Origin: Paractinoplanes abujensis
GTDB taxonomy: Bacteria > Actinomycetota > Actinomycetes > Mycobacteriales > Micromonosporaceae
Assembly (NCBI RefSeq): GCF_014204895.1
Contig: NZ_JACHMF010000001.1
Coordinates: forward strand, 8,990,001-9,054,000
Direction: 5' to 3'
Length of the DNA: 64,000 bases
A model generated the notes under the pieces. That model ran no database searches and was not told the origin of the DNA. It saw nothing but the letters and a program-made list of their open reading frames with translations. A program made the translations under genes and the position numbers. Below, piece after piece: positions 61,589 through 64,000 of this stretch. How positions within the stretch are numbered: position 1 is the stretch's first letter; each line of letters begins with the position of its first letter.

Positions 61589-62260
61589 ATGGCTTCCACA
61601 GCGGCGTACGACGAGATTGCGGACTGGTACGAGAACGACTTTCTGCCCAGGTCGCGGCCCGGTGACCCGATCGGGGTGCAGCGCCAGCTCGACGAGCTGC
61701 TCGGTCCGGGTGGTGGCCTCTGCCTCGAAGTGGGCTGCGGCACCGGCGTGCACGCGGAGCAGATTCGTGGCCTGGGGTGGACACCGGTCGGGGTGGATCT
61801 GTCGGCGGGCATGCTGGCGTACGGGAAGAAAAGGCTGCCCGTGGCGCGGGCCGACGCCACTTGTCTGCCGGTCGGGGACGGCGCCGTGCCCGCTGTGGTC
61901 GCGATGCTGGTGCACACCGACATGCCCGACTACCCGGCCGTGCTGCGGGAGGTCGGCCGGGTGCTGCGGCCGGGCGGGGTGTTCGTCCACGTCGGGGTGC
62001 ATCCGGCCTTCTGCGGCGGGTTCGCCGATCGCAGCGATCCCGCGGCCGTGGTGATCAGGCCGGGCTATCTGGACGGTCACTGGACGAAGGATTCGTGGAC
62101 TGACGAGGGGGTGCGGAACCGGGTCGGTGCGACCCACTACCCCCTGCCCGTGCTCCTGCAAGCCGTGCTCGACGCGGGCCTGACGCTGACGAGCTTCAGC
62201 GAGGGCGGCGAGCCGGTGCCGACCACGCTGGCGGTGCGCGCGACGAAGATCACACCATGA
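61589..62260 (+). CDS. class I SAM-dependent methyltransferase
   Basis: A 223-residue methyltransferase of the UbiE/type-11 group. Motif I reads LCLEVGCGTGVHAEQIRGLG, the acidic loop is VGVDLSAGML, and the post-motifs are ARADATCLPV and LREVGRVLRPGGVFVHVGVH. The ATG at 61589 is preferred (ASTAAYDEIADWYENDF is the usual N-terminus); an upstream open frame of 15 codons lacks support. The substrate is unknown. Its last 11 bp overlap the convergent small membrane protein gene. Confidence 0.88.
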   Translation: MASTAAYDEIADWYENDFLPRSRPGDPIGVQRQLDELLGPGGGLCLEVGCGTGVHAEQIRGLGWTPVGVDLSAGMLAYGKKRLPVARADATCLPVGDGAVPAVVAMLVHTDMPDYPAVLREVGRVLRPGGVFVHVGVHPAFCGGFADRSDPAAVVIRPGYLDGHWTKDSWTDEGVRNRVGATHYPLPVLLQAVLDAGLTLTSFSEGGEPVPTTLAVRATKITP

Positions 62261-62387
62261 ACATCATGGCGCCGACGCCCAGCAGGACGAGCAGCAGCAT
62301 CGCGATGAGCAGGCCCTTCTCAGCGGAAGCGGCGGCGGCGTCAGGGGTGACGGTGTCGGTCGTGGTGGCGAGCGGCTCACTGCTCAT
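62250..62387 (-). CDS. 45-residue single-helix membrane protein
   Basis: A short minus-strand gene: ATG at 62387 with GGAGGGG about six bases upstream, ending TGA at 62250-62252. The protein starts SSEPLATTTDTVTPDAAAA and then has one membrane helix (GLLIAMLLLVLLGVGAMMFM) running to the C-terminus. The strong ribosome site, clean hydrophobic helix and placement between genes support it as real. It is divergent from the phospholipase gene and convergent with the methyltransferase gene. The open plus-strand frame over the same bases is a shadow. Confidence 0.6.
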   Translation of the reverse strand: MSSEPLATTTDTVTPDAAAASAEKGLLIAMLLLVLLGVGAMMFMV

Positions 62388-62436
62388 TACTGGCCCCTCC
62401 GGAGCGTCTCGGCGTGCATGCGCCGGTCTGGCGACT

Positions 62437-62442
62437 TAGATT
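62437..62442 (+). promoter_or_regulatory. -10 box TAGATT of a leaderless transcript
   Basis: TAGATT fits TANNNT and ends 7 bases before the GTG at 62450, placing the transcription start on the start codon. Confidence 0.45.
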
Positions 62443-62449
62443 CGAGGGC

Positions 62450-64000
62450 GTGCCAATTCCGGACTGGTTTCTCAGTGCAGAGGAGCGCGGCAACCCGGAC
62501 TCCTCCATACCCAGATGGTGCGCCGGAAACGCGGCCGAACCGCTTATTCACGGCAAAACATATTTTGACCGTCTGGTGACGGAGGTGGAAAGTCTCCGCG
62601 AGGGTGACCACCTGTTCTTCACCGACTGGCGGGGCGACCCCGACGAGAAGATGCGCGACGACGGCCCGACGATCGCCGAGTTGTTCAGCGCGGCGGCCCG
62701 GCGGGGCGTGGTCGTCAAGGGTCTGCTGTGGCGCTCCCACCTCGACAAGCTCGCCTACAGCGAGGAGGAGAACCGCAACCTCAGCCAGGCGATCCGCGAG
62801 GCCGGCGGTGAGGTCCTGCTCGACCAGCGCGTCCGCCGGGGCGGTTCGCACCACCAGAAGCTGGTCGTGCTGCGTCACCCGGGCCGCCCCGAACTCGACG
62901 TGGCGTTCGCCGGCGGCATCGACCTGTGTCACAGCCGCCGTGACGACGAACGGCACCTCGGTGATCCGCAGGCGGTGGCCATGGCCGAGGCGTACGGGCC
63001 GAACCCGCCCTGGCACGACGTGCAGCTGGCGCTGCGCGGGCCGGTCGTGGGGGTGCTCGACCTGACGTTCCGCGAGCGCTGGAACGAGCCCGACGATCTC
63101 GACCAGCACGGCCCGATCTCCACGATCACCGACAAGCTGCAGCACGCCGACATGAGCGCCGACAAACTGCCGCCGCAGCCGCCCGACCCGCCCGAGTGCG
63201 GGCCGCTGACGATCCAGACGTTGCGGACCTACCCGGCGATGCGCCCGAAGTACGACTTCGCGCCGAACGGCGAGCAGAGCATCGCCCGCGGCTACACCAA
63301 GGCGATCAAGCGGGCCCGGCGGCTCATCTACCTGGAGGACCAGTATCTGTGGTCCACCGAGGTGGCCCAGCTGTTCGCCGACGCGCTGCGGGCCAACCCC
63401 GACCTGCACCTGGTGGCCGTCGTGCCGCGGCACCCCGATGTGGACGGTGCGTTCGCGCTGCCGCCCAATCAGATCGGCCGCGAGAAGGCGATTGAGCTGT
63501 GCACGTCGGCCGCGCCCGACCGCGTGCACATCTTCGACCTCGAGAACGAGGCCGGCACGCCGATCTACGTGCACGCCAAGGTGTGCGTGGTGGACGACGT
63601 GTGGTGCAGCGTGGGCAGCGACAACTTCAACCGCCGGTCCTGGACGCACGACAGTGAGCTGTCCAACGCGATCCTCGACGACACACGCGACGAGCGGCAG
63701 CCCGTCGACCCGGCGGGGCTGGGTGACCAGGCGCGACGGTTCCCGCGGGAGCTGCGTCTGACGCTGGCCGGCGAACACCTGTGCCGCACCGAGCACACCG
63801 ACCTGATCGATCCGGCCGACTTCGTCCGCGAGATGACCGGGGCGGCCGACGCGCTGAAGAAGTGGGCCGACGGCGGCCGTACGGGGTTGCGCCCACCGGG
63901 CCGCCTGATGCCGCACTCGATCGAGCGCCTCTCCTGGTTCCAGCGGTGGTGGGCGTCCCCGGTCTACCGGCTGGTCTACGACCCGGACGGGCGGCGCTGG
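62450..64000 (+). CDS. phospholipase D family protein, 3' end outside the window
   Basis: 517 codons are visible and the frame is open to the right edge. The N-terminus PIPDWFLSAEERGNPDS is typical of actinobacterial phospholipase D-like proteins. The second HKD motif is complete (YVHAKVCVVDDVWCSVGSDN). The first reads SHHQKLVVLRH: His and Lys are present but the usual Asp is Arg. Other conserved parts are GDHLFFTDWRGDPDEKM and IYLEDQYLWSTEVAQLF. The start is probably the GTG at 62450, read leaderless; a GTG at 62414 with GGAG nine bases upstream is an alternative. It likely cleaves or exchanges phosphodiester head groups. Confidence 0.88.
   Translation, partial: MPIPDWFLSAEERGNPDSSIPRWCAGNAAEPLIHGKTYFDRLVTEVESLREGDHLFFTDWRGDPDEKMRDDGPTIAELFSAAARRGVVVKGLLWRSHLDKLAYSEEENRNLSQAIREAGGEVLLDQRVRRGGSHHQKLVVLRHPGRPELDVAFAGGIDLCHSRRDDERHLGDPQAVAMAEAYGPNPPWHDVQLALRGPVVGVLDLTFRERWNEPDDLDQHGPISTITDKLQHADMSADKLPPQPPDPPECGPLTIQTLRTYPAMRPKYDFAPNGEQSIARGYTKAIKRARRLIYLEDQYLWSTEVAQLFADALRANPDLHLVAVVPRHPDVDGAFALPPNQIGREKAIELCTSAAPDRVHIFDLENEAGTPIYVHAKVCVVDDVWCSVGSDNFNRRSWTHDSELSNAILDDTRDERQPVDPAGLGDQARRFPRELRLTLAGEHLCRTEHTDLIDPADFVREMTGAADALKKWADGGRTGLRPPGRLMPHSIERLSWFQRWWASPVYRLVYDPDGRRW

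Noticed and set aside
62257..62439. 60-codon plus-strand frame after the methyltransferase
   Set aside because: No ribosome site and no family-like features; the minus strand over the same bases has a better small membrane protein gene.

Overview
The window is very GC-rich, uses many GTG and a few TTG starts, and has tightly overlapping genes, many apparently leaderless transcripts and a heavily repeated GTACGG word. Gene content (Rv3032-like glucosyltransferase, GlgX-TreY-TreZ, PAC2, EcsC, uricase-type purine catabolism) points to a chromosomal piece of a high-GC actinobacterium. A Micromonosporaceae/Actinoplanes-like host is my inference. I see no rRNA or tRNA, no insertion sequence, no phage and no CRISPR array.

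Layout. 1-8.2 kb: a truncated membrane protein, a secreted TolB-like propeller protein, trmB, a GAF-PAS-GAF histidine kinase, a selenium-binding-protein (methanethiol oxidase type) gene coupled to a His-rich membrane protein, a GNAT enzyme and a small broken gene. 8.2-16.8 kb: an unrecognised gene with a terminator hairpin, a coupled trio of two unusual fusions (FMN-oxidase/GrpB and GNAT/nucleotidyltransferase) plus an esterase, a PAC2 protein, a GGDEF-EAL protein, an EcsC protein and a lipoprotein. 16.7-23.6 kb: a seven-gene minus-strand run joined almost entirely by 1-4 bp overlaps. It has a KhtT-like fragment, a cation/proton antiporter with a fused UBP-type zinc finger, then OleA-like thiolase, glycosyltransferase, OleC-like AMP-ligase, P450 and OleD-like reductase. 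This resembles the olefin/beta-lactone pathway without its decarboxylase OleB and is the best candidate for an undescribed system.

23.6-33.8 kb: panE, then alpha-glucan metabolism: an Rv3032-like GT4 and an amylo-alpha-1,6-glucosidase on minus, facing glgX-treY-treZ on plus, a route from glycogen to trehalose. 33.8-40.5 kb: a membrane-tethered amino-acid-binding protein, a polytopic membrane protein, a PP2C phosphatase and a second GGDEF-EAL protein, then a 28-bp tandem hairpin array and a degenerate QueD-like gene. 40.5-43.6 kb: an HrpB helicase with a large Gly/Ala-rich insertion.

43.8-54.3 kb is a purine catabolism district. 8-Oxoguanine deaminase makes urate; uricase, HIU hydrolase and OHCU decarboxylase (43.8-46.8 kb) make allantoin; allantoinase and allantoicase (52.0-54.3 kb, minus) lead to ureidoglycolate and so to glyoxylate; malate synthase with a CitE-like partner (48.7-51.4 kb) captures the glyoxylate. 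A secreted CBM6-DUF1996 protein sits inside this district with its own promoter and terminator. 54.4-64 kb: an unknown protein, an APH-fold protein, an M29 aminopeptidase, an SDR, an HTH-NTPase-repeat protein divergent from a 60-residue membrane protein, a methyltransferase, a 45-residue membrane protein and a phospholipase D gene running off the right edge.
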